Assembly (NCBI GenBank): GCA_021521415.1
Contig: JAIQDT010000028.1
Coordinates: 719,001-783,000, forward strand
DNA: 64,000 nucleotides
Origin: Bidens hawaiensis
Lineage: Eukaryota > Streptophyta > Magnoliopsida > Asterales > Asteraceae
Direction of reading: 5' to 3'
Below, piece by piece: positions 45,210 through 57,600 of this stretch (position 1 is the first letter of the stretch; every line of letters begins with the position of its first letter). The notes beneath the pieces are model-generated. The model searched no databases. It was not told where the DNA came from and saw only the letters and a program-made list of their open reading frames with translations. The position numbers were made by a program, and so were the translations under genes.

Positions 45210-47000
45210 AACACTTTTTATCTAAACGGGTCGTATAATAATTTTCAATATCATAGAGCCACCCATTTATAAAAGGATTACATTTTCTGCCCCAAGGATA
45301 ATTAAATTGAGGGGTTGAGTCTAGCTATCGACTGTTGCAAAATGTAGCATGTTTAGGACTTTCATGTGTGTCCGGCTATGGTAGTATGTAGGGTTGCATC
45401 GTTTTCCCTCGTTGGTGCAACCCATTTGTGTGTTACTTTTAGTATTTTATTTTGTTGCAAACTATATTTTGTTGGTTTGGATTATTATGGTTTTGGGATT
45501 ATGTTTGTTGGATACTTTTATTATATATGATGGGTTTATAATGTGTTTGTTAGTATGTCAGTGGCATGTTATGGTTTCTTTGGTTTTGGATGCTTTCACG
45601 CGTTGTCAGGTCTTTGGAGGCACTTCTGGCAGTTTTCTGGATCAGGGGAGTTTTCTGTTCTCTCTCTTATACATTTCACTTTCATAGTTTTTTGTTGTCC
45701 AACGAGGGCGTTGCACAATTCAAGTGTGGGGAAGGAATTTTATGAATTTTGTTTGTCCAAAATTAATTTTTTTTTGCAAAACTCCTAAGAAATTTTTTTG
45801 TAGCAAATAATAACCACTAAGCAATTTTAATTCAACTTTAATTGTTTTGTCAAAGCACAAATATTAAGACATTCAAGCCGAAAATCTTTAAAAAGACATA
45901 CCTTTAAGCATGACAAACAAGATTCACATTCTTACCTTGCAAAAGTTACCCATTCCGCCCGTTTTCGTGAGTTGGCCTCATCATTATTTTTTATCATATT
46001 TTTGCGGGCAATTGAGTGAGCCGGGTGATTATTGTAAAGTAGAACTTGTTTTTGGGATTGCATTTCAAAACCATATATGTATACATGGCATAAACCATTG
46101 AGGAATTTAGGATAAACCCCATGTCTAGCCATTTTTCACTTATATTTTCCTTACCCACATTATTCCCTTAGTAGCCCATGTTTAGCCTTTTCCCGTGTTT
46201 TTTCTGTTTTGCCCTAATTTTATCACCACTTAGCCATATAGCCTTTCTTTTCCACCCATTTTGGGTTAGAAATCCGGTTCGGCTAAGTTAGTTTATTTTG
46301 AATTTCATTTTTGTATGTATTTGATCACTTGGGAACTTTAGAAGCACAATGCTATCTCCCAAAGTGAAATTGTAATATACCTATTTGTATAAATTTAGTT
46401 GGCAAAAAAAAAAAATCCTCATACGAAAAGAAGAGAAGAATAAGAAGTTAGTTCATCATATATAGGTGAAACTTGATTTCAAAGAGCAATTTTTGGTTCG
46501 TTAGCTCTCGGCTCGTTTAAGCCATTTGGTTTAGTTAGTTAGATTTTGTTTTATAGCTAGCTTCGTTCTGGATTTTCTAGCCGTTTAGCCACTTTTCCTA
46601 AAAATTCCTCACCCTAACCCTAAGCCAAATTACAACCCTCAAGTACTCGTGTTTTATGCCATGTATGTGTCAGTTTGATTTGACCCTTAAACAAGCCTAT
46701 GCTTTGCTTAGTCACCGTCTTGGCATCAAGTGTTCTCAACATGCACTATTACATGCATGATCAATAAATATAGCCGAGTGTATGAGTGAACATTGTGAGG
46801 TTTGCAAGGTGGGAATGTGATGACAAATTGTGATGTTCTCTAGACTATGTCTTAATTCTTATTAGGCTTGTTTGGACATATATACAATGCTTGCTTGATC
46901 TATTAAAGATTTGAATGATTATTGCTGGCGGGTTATTATTGCTATTTTGGAGTTTGTTTCAATTGCTTGAGGACAAGCAAAGTTCAAGTGTGGGGATGTT
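45210..47000 (+). other. Non-coding interior of the non-autonomous element
   Basis: AT-rich, no recognisable domain. The phrase TTCAAGTGTGGGGA occurs at about 45720 and again at 46984 just before the 3' LTR, where it acts as the polypurine-like tract. ORFs here (45394-45788, 45910-46132) have no motif and low-complexity translations. Confidence 0.6.
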
Positions 47001-48632
47001 TGATGTAACACAAAGTGTACATATTATTGCATTGAATTATCCTCATATTTATGCCGAACTCCATGCAAGTTCATTGTTTTTGGTACTTATTTGAGTTATT
47101 TGTGAATTTGCAGGTCGGGGCGCCCGCCCGTCAAAGAAAACATGAAAAGATGGCGTTTCGGAGGCAAAAATAACAATCTGCCAGACTTGCACGGCCATGC
47201 CAGCCCGTGCACCTGCCCATGCCAAACAGGAAATGTGCCAGTACAAGCCAGTGCATGATCTAATGCTGAGAAAAGTCAAAATAACCAGCCTGTGCCAGCT
47301 AGTGCCAGACCGTGCAAGCCCGTGCCAACCCGTGCAAGCCCGTGCAAGAACAGAGAAATCTGAATTTTTGGTCAGATTAAAGCCAATGGTTGACTTTCCA
47401 CAAATAGGCACGCCCGTGCAATCCCGTGCAAGTGCCCGTACCAGACGTCCAGACAGCATATATACACATCCATTATCCTCATTTTTGAGTGTGGATTCTT
47501 GGGGATTTTCTCTCAACCAGGTGCACCATTTTTAGGGGATTGTTGGAGGCTTCCACCAACATAAGATTCATCTTTCCATCCTTCAATCCTTGCTTGATTT
47601 TGGTTTGCATTTCTATGTTTAAGAGCATGTTTTGTAAGCTTATTTTTAGATTGATTGTAGTTGTATTAAGCCTTATGGGCTAAGACCTTTACTATCTAGA
47701 CATTGTTGAAGCTTTTACTACTGTGAGTTTTATCTATGTATGGTTATGGTAATTTGCTTTTCTTTCAAGGAAATGTTGAAGTTATGAGTTGATATTGATG
47801 GTGTTCATGCTTGTTAGAATTGCATACATTGTTAGTCTTACAAATGTTTAGGCATTCATGTTGGAAAACTATGTTCTAGATGTTTGTTTGTAAACTTTGA
47901 ATGATCATGTCTTCTTTGTTTATTTTGCTAAGTTAGGAATGACTAGTAAAGATTAGTTTGGTTATAATATTATTGATGAGCATGAAACCCTACACTTGAT
48001 ATTGGAAAATTGATGAGTGTTGTTATGATTCTTGACTTGGTGATGACTTGCTAGTTAAAGTTTCATAAGTTGATGTTTAATTCATGAGTTTAGCTAATTT
48101 AGTGTAATCTTAGATGGTTAGAATGTTGTTCATGCTAGCTTTCCTTTGATTATGAGACGTTGTTGTTTTGACAAACAAGTTAGTCTATGTTTAATTCTTG
48201 ATTGGAAGCCCATCATGGTGATTATTTGTTAGTATTAGGTTGCTTGATTGTAATCTAGTATTTATGTTTAGATTCATGATGTTTACCATATCATTGATAT
48301 TTTATCACATTAGTAGAGTGGATGCGTGTCTAGGTAGTCTTATTGGATTGATTGTTTCTTATATTTTTACTTGCTTTGTTTTCATTGTATGCTAGTTTAG
48401 TTAGTTAAAAACTCAAATTTAGATTTCTTTGTTCGGTTAGTCATTTACAAAGATTTAGTACTAGAAAATTACCGTATCCATGGGTTGACACTCGGTTCTT
48501 GCCGACACTTTATTACAAACAATAGGTACACTTGTCTTTCGTGTGTGGTTTAGTTGTAGGTGAAAACCTATTTTTAAAACCCGATTTGTGTGGAACTTTT
48601 ATCCAAATTTATATATATATTCACACATGTCA
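47001..48632 (+). repeat. 3' LTR of the non-autonomous element, full length
   Basis: 1632 bp from TGATGTAACA to CACATGTCA. The left edge is set by the adjoining purine tract and the TGA..TCA ends. A GC-rich stretch at 47190-47430 repeats GTGCAAGCCCGTGC-like words and creates overlapping spurious ORFs on both strands. The flank after it (GATAG) belongs to the next element. Confidence 0.75.
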
Positions 48633-48639
48633 GATAGCG

Positions 48640-49250
48640 TAATAGGGTGCACGTATAGCTTGAGCTTGATGTGCATGGATGAGTTGAGGACACCCTCTGC
48701 GGAGATGATTAGGGTTTCCAAAATTGTAGCAAGCATGGTAGTAGGGGGTCTATGCACAGTCGGTGTACGACAAGTGTTAACAAGGTGACCGTAACGGTTA
48801 TAGGTGATGCATAAGCGACATGGAGATTGAGGCGAGTGATGGTAGTTACAAATAGAACATAACGGGAAAGGTCCGGAATAGGGTTTCTTTTTAGGCGCAT
48901 TTTGGTTGAAGGGTTGAGGGTTAGTTTGGTTAGTAGCATAGTTTTGGTAGTTGTATTTACGTTTGTGGTGAGAAGTATTGTCATTGCGCGGAATGGGTTT
49001 GGGTTCAACCTTAGCATCGGTTGAGGTTTTGGTTTTGGAGTTTTCGAAGGTAGGTTTAGAGTCCTTGCAAGGTAAGGTTCCATTTCTAACAAGGTCATCG
49101 GAAAGTGAGGCAGCAAGAGCAATAGCTTACTTGAGTTCCTCCTAAGGCGTATTCGTTGCAATTCCAAGCATAGCAGCAGCAAATTCCTTAGTGATTTTAG
49201 CAGCCAAACGGCGATCACGAGCAGCCGACGGATAACGTTGATTACGACGG
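48640..49250 (-). pseudogene. Gypsy gag fragment with zinc-knuckle region
   Basis: In the correct minus frame the end of gag reads PLCSICNYHHSPQSPCRLC then ITYNRYGHLVNTCR (48865-48785), a double Cys/His cluster of the type found in chromovirus-like gypsy gag proteins. Upstream are an Ala-rich AAMLGIATNTP stretch and a Pro/Lys/Asn-rich linker. In-frame stops are present near 49140. The long minus-strand ORF at 48709-49218 is a shadow in another frame. Confidence 0.7.
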
Positions 49251-49439
49251 TGAATTCTTAGGGAAGATAATCTACGAGAACCAAAGATGAAATTTTTATG
49301 AAATGATGGGCAAGTTGTGTGAATAAGTAGATGTGAGATAATACAGAAGTGTAATAAAATTGTGCTAGTGATGACTCGAGGATGAGTCGGGATTTAAAAT
49401 AATGTGAATAACTTTTGAGATATTTAATTAAATAAATAA

Positions 49440-52400
49440 TCTTTATAAAATTCCAAAAGTAAAATGTTATTGGGTTAGGCTTTCCATGGGTTTCCCATGG
49501 TAGCTTTGTGAACCCAAATTAAATAACGAAACATGTTCAATGAGTTGGCCTCCCATGAGCTTTTCCATGGCAAATTGAATGGCCAACTAAATAAAGCAAC
49601 ATAAATTTTGTGAATTGGGCCTCCCATGTGTGACATTCGTGACAAAACCGAGTACACCTTGGTATTCACAAACCGAATAAGCGATTAACCGCTTATTGCG
49701 TATCGAACAAATGATTAACCAAACGGGTCTGGTTATGACCCAGGTACCCCTGGGGGGCATCTGTAAGTGATCTACATTTAATATAAGCTAACATATTAGT
49801 ATTATGGCCTTAGTACGATAGCAAACCAGTTAAACGAAAACATACTCGTTTAACTACCCGTTATGAACTTAAACGCGATAGATAGTTACAAACCAAGCAT
49901 TGTATCATCTATTAAGCTGAAAAAGACTTACCAAACACTTATTTGAAATGTTTTAAGCAATCCGTGAAAATATTTTTGATTTTTACAAACGTAACGTATG
50001 TTTTTATAAATTTATACAAAAATAGCCGAAAAACACTCGTTTTCGCACTGTTTGTCATACCCGATATATTTTTCGCACAAAAAACCAAACCCAAAATAAA
50101 TTTGGACTTGGATTTTCACTTCCGTGCACGCAAAATGAGGCATGTGGAACATAAGAGGCCCGAGGGCCCCTTTTTTGACTTCCAGTCACAAAAAGGGGGT
50201 TACCCCCCTTAGGTCTTTGGTTTTTTTATACATTATATTTAGAAAAATTTTGGGCATCATTTAGTCATAAAATCTGGAAGTCATCTGCTCCTCATCATAT
50301 ATTCAAAAAAACCCTAGGTAAATAGCTTATTTAATCAATTTTTCACATGTTTAATTCAAGTTTAATATCATATAAACATAGTTTGATTACCAAAAATCAT
50401 TCCTAACCATGAGAAAATCCTAAAAATGGTCCATAAATATGTTTTGATCAAACACATGGTTAGGAATCAGAATCATACTCTCTTTTGGCCTTAAACACGG
50501 ATTAGAGGGTTTAAACGGCGTTTTTACGGTTCAAAAGTTCGGTTTAATAACCTAGCCAAAAACCTAAGTTCCAAAGCTGTCATATTGATGAAACATGCTT
50601 GGTTTGTAATATAGGACCTGTACTTAGCTTACTTAGAAGCACACGAACCCGGAAATTGGTTAAGAGAGCGAAAACGGGCGAAAGCCGCAAAGGTAATGTG
50701 AAATGATAGATTACGGGCTGTTTAGGACTTGATTGTGATGTGCTTGTTGTTAGGTTATAAAATTTTTCAGGGACATCCGAGACCATATGATTGAGTCCCT
50801 GTCCAAATTTGGTAATTTTTCGACCATCCGAGAATATTTGACGAAATTATTGCCGAATTGGGATGTTTATTTGGGAAAAATACTTAAAATACTAGTTTCT
50901 AGATTTCATAATCATTTTTGGCTCGAAAAGAGTATTTGGAAAGGTTTCTAGTTTCTAGAAACTTTACAGGTTATTTGGGGAGTATTTTGATCACTTAGGA
51001 ATTTTTTCAGATTTTTCAAAAATCGTTTGGTATAAACGGACAAATTTCGGGCTAAATATAGCATATAAAATGATTTTTTATAAATTAATAAATAATTTCA
51101 AAAATATTTTTAAAAAAATCTACATATGTTCATTCATAAGTGGATAAATTGTCATAATTTAAAGATTAACAGATAATTAATTATGCTAATTTGAAAAATA
51201 AACAAATTCAATTCTGCTAAAAACCGACGAGTTTGTGATTAACGAACTTGTTGGAATATCAGAACATCAAGAGTGATCAAAAACCATATTTTCAAACTAA
51301 TTAAGTAAAAATGAACTTTTTTATTTGAAATCCAGACAATTTGGGTGAATTGTGCGTGTTTTTCTCCAAACCAAACTGAATAAACAGAAACGAGCCCCGT
51401 AGCGAATCCAAACCCCCATTTTGTGATCTTTCTTTATAACTTAATCATTTTATCAACCAACACGTTTAATCAAGTTATTTGAATCAATACAGTAAAATTG
51501 GCCCAGCTGGTAAAACAGGGAAACTGAGCCAAGTTTGGTTTTTAGTATTAGACCTTGAGTAACATCACAATCTAAGCTTACTGACACTTTCTGGGTGTAA
51601 CAGCTATACCCAGACTAGCTATCCAGCCTAGTTTAGTATTAAGATTATAATAATATTAAAATATTAATATTATTATAATATTCATTATAGGGACAAGTGA
51701 ACGAGTCAAACAATTACAAACTTACGCTGTACCGCTGTGCTGATTATCTTCTAAACAGTGAGTTTCATGACCACACTTTTAAACTGTTTCTACAAACTTT
51801 TGGGGTAGAAAACATGTTAATACATATTTGTATACTCTGAACTGTTTGATGATGGGAATTATCTAAGTGCTAACACACGAAAGTCCCCATGAACACAGTG
51901 ATTAACTTCGAGCCAGTGGCTTGTGAATAGTACTATTGGTTTGACAAACCCAAACGGAATTGGCCTGGTTGCCGTGTCACCTTAACGCTATTTGCACATG
52001 ACTATAATTATACAAACATGCTATGTAGTGTTAGACATAGCTACTCGGGGCATGCTGTGGGTGAAAGGGGGCCACAGTGGTTGATTGAGCGTGGGAAATG
52101 GAAGCACGCAGCACAAACAGTCAAGGCTTCACTGTAGCTTAGCATAATTACATCATAAACATACAAACAAACGTACTTGAGAACGTACATACATACATAC
52201 TTGTGTATTTACAAACTGTGATTGTTGTATGCACAACTGATTTCTTGAAACTCGTGAAACTCACCAACTATTTGTAGTTGACCCGTTTTAACATGTTTTT
52301 CAGGTACTGGATTAGATTAGAAAGTCAATCTGCTATGTGTTTAACTTGCGATCAATGCTGGGTGAATTGATGCAAGTGTGCTAATAAGAAGTAAAGCCGC

Positions 52401-52905
52401 TTATTAGGTTGGATTTAGTTTGTATCACCTAGTTGTAAGTGATGTTAGATTAATGTAAAATATTGTAAAGTAGCTTGTATTGTTCTTTATAAACAATGTG
52501 GTTGATACCAGAGGTGTTTGTTACATTTCCGTTTTACGTTTCCACAATTTTTTTAACGGGGTGTGACACCATGAGCGTTCCATGGCAATTTATTGGACCA
52601 ATTAAAATAGCGGGTAACAAACAATTGAGTTGGTCAGCCCATGAGCGTCTACATAGCATTTAACTGACCCAACTAACTAACAAATTATCAAATCAATGGA
52701 GTTGGTTGGACCATGAATGTTACATGGCATTTAACCGACCCAACTAATATCGAATTAACGAATCAAATATAAGCAGTTGGAGTATCTCGGGAACCACCCC
52801 GGACGATACATCCCAATCAAAATATCAAATAAAAAATGGGTTGAGAAATGGATAGTTGGAGTGCCCATGAATTTAAATGGATTTTTCACCCAACTAAGCA
52901 TTTTA
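49440..52905. repeat. ~70-bp palindromic tandem array, split by a solo LTR
   Basis: Degenerate units of about 70-80 bp start near 49472, 49542, 49612, 52637 and 52708, with further decayed units to 52905. Each has GAGTTGG near one end, CCATGAGC..CCATGG in the middle and CCAACTAA near the other end, so a unit can fold on itself. The Tekay solo LTR 49629-52568 lies inside the third unit. Confidence 0.7.
49629..52568 (+). repeat. Tekay-type solo LTR in the gypsy leader
   Basis: 2940 bp from TGTGACATTCGTGAC to GGGTGTGACA, flanked by a perfect 5-bp duplication CCATG (49624-49628, 52569-52573). It is the reverse complement of the family seen at 29036-32096 and includes the hairpin at 51644-51679. 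No coding sequence; ORFs at 49943-50212 and 50580-50786 are chance. Confidence 0.93.
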
Positions 52906-53341
52906 AAATAATTAAAAACACAAATTTGGAAGTTTTCCCGAATTTAGCCACGAACCACCGTGAATTCGGTTTTTATAAAAGGAGTGCAACCGTTTAGCCG
53001 GTTACGTTTACCACTTAGAGTTACGGTTGTATGACATTTGTCATACTCCCATGCCCTAAGGAGAGGGAGTAAAAACAAAACACGGGAAATTCTTAAGGAA
53101 TATCCCAAAATAAAAGGCAATCTACTAAAAACATGAAGATTTAAAAGTACTAGGAAAGCGGGGCATAACCTCGGAATTCGTGTGTATGTTCACAATAGAT
53201 AATAATGAAATAAAAATTAATATTTAACCTATATAAGCTGTAAACAATTTTAAATAACACATAAGGAAGTTCAGATAAGCACGTATAGGGTCCTAAGCAT
53301 ATGTCTAGGACAATTTCTAACAACCTATCTTAAAATCTTCG
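52906..53341 (-). other. 5' leader of the second gypsy element
   Basis: Non-coding DNA between the tandem array and the primer site. It includes an inverted pair ATGACATTTGTCAT near 53031. No ORF of note. Confidence 0.5.
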
Positions 53342-53353
53342 GCTCTAATAACA
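53342..53353 (-). other. Primer-binding site, initiator-Met type (degenerate)
   Basis: The minus strand reads TGTTATTAGAGC three bases after the LTR end, ten of twelve bases as in the usual TGGTATCAGAGC. Both differences are compatible with decay. Confidence 0.65.
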
Positions 53354-53356
53354 ATC

Positions 53357-54666
53357 TGTCACACCCCAAGCTAAGGCGGAAACGCCTAGGCGTGAGCTGA
53401 TTGTTCACAGCTCGAAGATACTATCATATTATAAATGTGACAATCTCTATTAAGTTAATTATTTCCAAATACAGTACACAAATATTTCAAATACAATATA
53501 AATAATCTAATACAAGTAATCCAATCAAGATTAAATAATTGTTGTCTTCATTAAAATCCTAAGGTCTTTCTAGCTGTCCATACTTCAACTTCAATTCAAT
53601 GGCAACCTGCATATGCGTAGAAAACAGAGTTTGTCAACAAAACATGTTGAGTGAGTTTATCACCAGTTTTTGACACTAAAAATAATGTTAATATAATAAA
53701 TAAAAGAAATAAGCAACCGTTATAAATGCGGTAAGTGAATCAAACCACGAACAAGTAATGTATCAATTAAACTAGTGCTAAGCGAATCGGGTGCCGGTAA
53801 ATCAACCATGAGCAAATAATAATAAAAACTGTTGCCAAGCGAATCGGGCGTGGGTAAATAATATGAGAACCCTATACAAAGGGATATGTTGGACCTCTCT
53901 GAAATATAAATGCGCACTTAAACAAATAAGCACGTAACAAGTATACTTGATCAATCACACACAATTACACGTTTGCTATTTTTGACATATATATATATAT
54001 ATGTATATTATTAAATATGAATAGTAAGCATATATCCCCAAAACTTTTAGAAAACTTGATATGGGAATGAACTCACCTTAGAATAAAGGCAAGTGAATAC
54101 AATTATAAAATAAACGAGTTAAAGTAAAGCGAGCCGTCCACTACGCGTCAAACGAAATAAAAAATCAGAACTGAAACTTTGAGATATGATACTATAAGTA
54201 AAAACTAACTTAATGCCACTGGAATCAAAATCCAAACGGATGTTTAGAACTCTAGTTATGTTAAATTAAACGTTTAAGCGAGCTGGTACTGACCAAAATC
54301 CGAACAGCGAGTCAAAAGTCGGGTTTTGGTCAGTAGCCTTTAAATCTCGTTAAGAAAATAAAAGTCTTCTAGATCGAAGGTCGGTTTCGACCAGGAGCAC
54401 GAGAAATCGACTAGTCAAAGACGTTGACTATTATGCCCATAGACAGGTTTGAGTCCAATTTACCACCGAGACTCCCTGAATCAGCAAAATTGATTGAGGT
54501 GTTTTGTTCTACATATCAAAATCTACAGCATTGAAGAAGACAACTTACCCGAACGATGAATGGAACAAGAGATAATCGAGGTCAAAGGGTCTTGAATCTT
54601 GAAAGTCAACGAAGCAATACGAACTTGATAAATTCTTGAAGAAACGGACAATGGGGAAAGGAATTT
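53357..54666 (-). repeat. Partial gypsy LTR (5' LTR of the second minus element)
   Basis: Starts at 53357 with TGTCACACCCCAAGC (minus-strand end GGGGTGTGACA) beside the primer site. It runs as non-coding DNA until the next LTR begins at 54667. An AT run lies near 53985-54005. The remainder presumably lies beyond the Tekay element, outside the window. Confidence 0.65.
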
Positions 54667-57600
54667 TGTCACACCCCGTTAAGCGATTCGCGGAAGCGTA
54701 AAACGGAAATGTAACAGACACCTCTGATATCAACCACATTGTTTATAAAAAACAATACAAACTACTTTACAATATATTATATATTCAAACTTCACTTACA
54801 ACTAGGTGATACAAACTAAATCCAGCCCGTTAAGCAGCTTTACTTCTTATTAGCACACTTGCATCAATTCACCCAACATTGATTGCAAGTCAAAAACGTA
54901 GCACATTGACTTTCTAATCCAATCCAGTACCTGAAAAACATGTTAAAACGGGTCAACTACAAATAGTTGGTGAGTTTCACGAGTTTCAAGAAATCAGTTG
55001 TGCGTACAACAATCATAGTTTGTAAATATGCATGTATGTTCACAAGTACGTTTGTTTGTATGTTTATGATGTAATTATGATAAGCTATAGTGAAGCCTTG
55101 ACTGTCTGTGCTGCGTGCATCCATTTCCCACGCCCAATCAACCACTGTGGCTCCCCTTCCGCCCAAAACATACCCCGGTCGGTAGCTATGTCTAACAATA
55201 CTGTGACATTCGTGACAAAACTGGATACACCTTAGTTCTCACAAATCGAATAAGCGTTTAACCACTTATTGCATAACAAACGAACGGATAATCAAACGTG
55301 TCTGGTTGTGACCCAGATTTCCGGGGGGCATCTATAAGTGATATACGATTAATATAAACTAATATATTAGTAATATGACCCTAGTTCGATAGCAAACTAG
55401 TTAAACGAAAACATGCTCGTTTAACTACCCGCTAAAGATTTAAACGTGAAAGATAGTTACAAACCAAGCATTGTATCATCCGATAAGCCAAAAAAGATTT
55501 ACCAAACACTTATTTGAAATGTTTTAGGTGATCCGTGAAAATATTTTCGAGTTTTACAAACGTATAATATGTTTTTATAAATTTATACAAAAATAGCCGA
55601 AAAACACTCGTTTTCGCGCTTTTTGTCGTACCCGATATATTTTTCGCGCCAAAAACCAAGCCCGAAATAAATTAGGAAGTGGCTTTTCACGTACGGACAC
55701 GCAAATCGAAAAATGTGGGCCAAAATGGTCCCAAATGTGGAATTTTTGTGGAATTTTTGGAAATCGTTTGGGATAAACGGGCAATTTTCAAGCTAAATAT
55801 AGCAGGCAAAATGAATTTTTAAAAATTAATAAACCAGTAAATAATTCCAAAAATATTTTTATAAAAATCTGCATATTTTATTTGATAATTAGCTAAATTT
55901 TCATAACTTAATAATTAACGGTTAATTAATTATGCTAATTTGAAAATTTAAACAAATTCAATTCTGATAAAAACCGGCATGTTCGTGATTAACGAACCTG
56001 CAGGAATATCAGAACACCAAGAGTGATCAAAAATCATATTTTTGGATTAATTATGTAAAAACGAACCTTTTTACGAGAAACCTAGACAATCTGGATAGAT
56101 TGTGCGCGTTTCTCCTCAAATCAAACTGAATAAACGGAAACGGGCCCCGTAGCGAATCTGGAATCCTAATGTGTGATCTTTCTTTATAACTTAATCATTT
56201 TATCTACCAACACATTTACCCAAGCTTACTTCCCCACAACTATTTTCTGAACGCATAAACGAACAACTTGACCTAGCTGGGAAAACGGGGAAACTGAGCC
56301 AAGTTCGATTTTAAGTATTAGACATTGAACAACATCAAAATCTAAGCCTATTGACACTTTCTGGGTGTAACAGCCACACCTAGATTAGTTATACAGTCCA
56401 GTTTAGTATGAAGATTATAATAATATTAAAATATTAATAATATATTAATTATAGGGACTAGTGATAGCGAGTTAAACTAGCTGTGAGCTGACACTGTACC
56501 TGACCTCTACTAAACAGTGAGTTTCAGGACCCCACTTTCTGAACTGTTTTACGAACTTTCGGGGTGAAAAGCATGTTTTCTTTTATCTATATACTTATCT
56601 GAAACGTATGATGATGTGAATTATCTAAGTGCTAACACATAAAAGTCCCCACTAACACAGTGATTAACTTTGAGCCGGTGGCTTGTGAATAGTACTATTG
56701 GTTTGACAAACCCAGGCGGGGCCAGCACGGTTTGCTGAGACATTATCCCATTTGCACATGACCATAAATACACAAACACGCTATGTAGTGTTAGACATAG
56801 CTACTTGGGGCATATTGTGGGCGGAAAGGGGGCCAAAGTGGTTGATTAGGCGTGGGAAATGGATGCACGCAGCACAAACAGTCAAAGCTTCACTGTAGCT
56901 TAGCATAATTACATCATAATCATACAAATAAACGTACTTGTGGACGTACATACATACATACTTGCGTATTTACAAACTATGATTGTTGTACGCACAACTG
57001 ATTTCTTGAAGCTCGTGAAACTCACCAACTGCTTGTAGTTGACCCATTTTAACATGTTTTTCAGGTATCGGACTGGATTAGAAATTCAATGTGCTATGTG
57101 TTTGACTTGCTATCAATGCTGGGTAAATTGATGCAAGTGTGCTAATAGGAAGTAACGCCGCTTAACGGACTGGATTTAGTTTGTATCACCTAGTTGTAAG
57201 CAAAGTTAGATCGATGTAAAATATTGTAAACTAGTTTGCATTTTTCTTTATAAACAATGTGGTTGATACCAAAGGTGTCTGTTGCATTTCCGTTTTAATC
57301 TTCTGCAAATCGCTTAACGGGGTGTGACAACTACATAGCCTGTTTGTATAAGTATGGTCATGTGCAAACGACGCTATGTGAGACGGCAACCTGGCCGGTT
57401 CTGTTTGGGTTTGTCAAACCAATAGTACTATTCACAAGCCACCGGTTCGAAGTTAATCACTGTGTTCGTGGGGACTTTCGTGTGTTACCACTTAGATAAT
57501 TTACATTATCAAACAATTCAGAGTATATATAGATATGTATCAATATGTTTTCTCTATCGTAAAACAGTTTAAAGTGGGGTCATGAAACTCACGGTTTAAT

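Larger units (their letters stand above)
43534..48632 (+). mobile_element. Non-autonomous gypsy-type retrotransposon (LTR - short gag-like ORF - LTR)
   Basis: The last 329 bp of the LTR appear at 43534-43862 and again at 48304-48632 with roughly ten differences by eye. A tRNA-Asp-type primer site follows the first (43869-43884), and a purine-rich GTGTGGGGATG tract precedes the second LTR at 47001. Between them is one ORF (44161-44877) with a knuckle-like motif and no protease, integrase or reverse transcriptase, so it depends on enzymes of other elements. The 5' LTR is truncated at 43534, where the inverted Sirevirus-like LTR ends. Confidence 0.85.
48633..54666 (-). mobile_element. Second minus-strand gypsy element: gag, leader and part of the 5' LTR
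   Basis: On the minus strand: LTR end GGGGTGTGACA at 53357, an initiator-Met-like primer site (53342-53353), a long leader with a palindromic tandem array, and gag (49250-48640). Pol is missing because the non-autonomous element's LTR starts at 48632. The leader is split by a Tekay solo LTR (49629-52568), and the 5' LTR is cut at 54666 by another Tekay element. Family assignment beyond gypsy is uncertain. Confidence 0.7.

Noticed and set aside
47049..47516. 155-codon minus-strand ORF and its plus-strand partner 47197-47535
   Set aside because: Both arise from the GC-rich GTGC repeat island of an LTR and have no domain.
48709..49218. 169-codon minus-strand ORF
   Set aside because: It is an out-of-frame shadow of the gypsy gag fragment; the true frame contains the Cys/His clusters. 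Its Leu/Pro/Thr-rich translation is an artefact.
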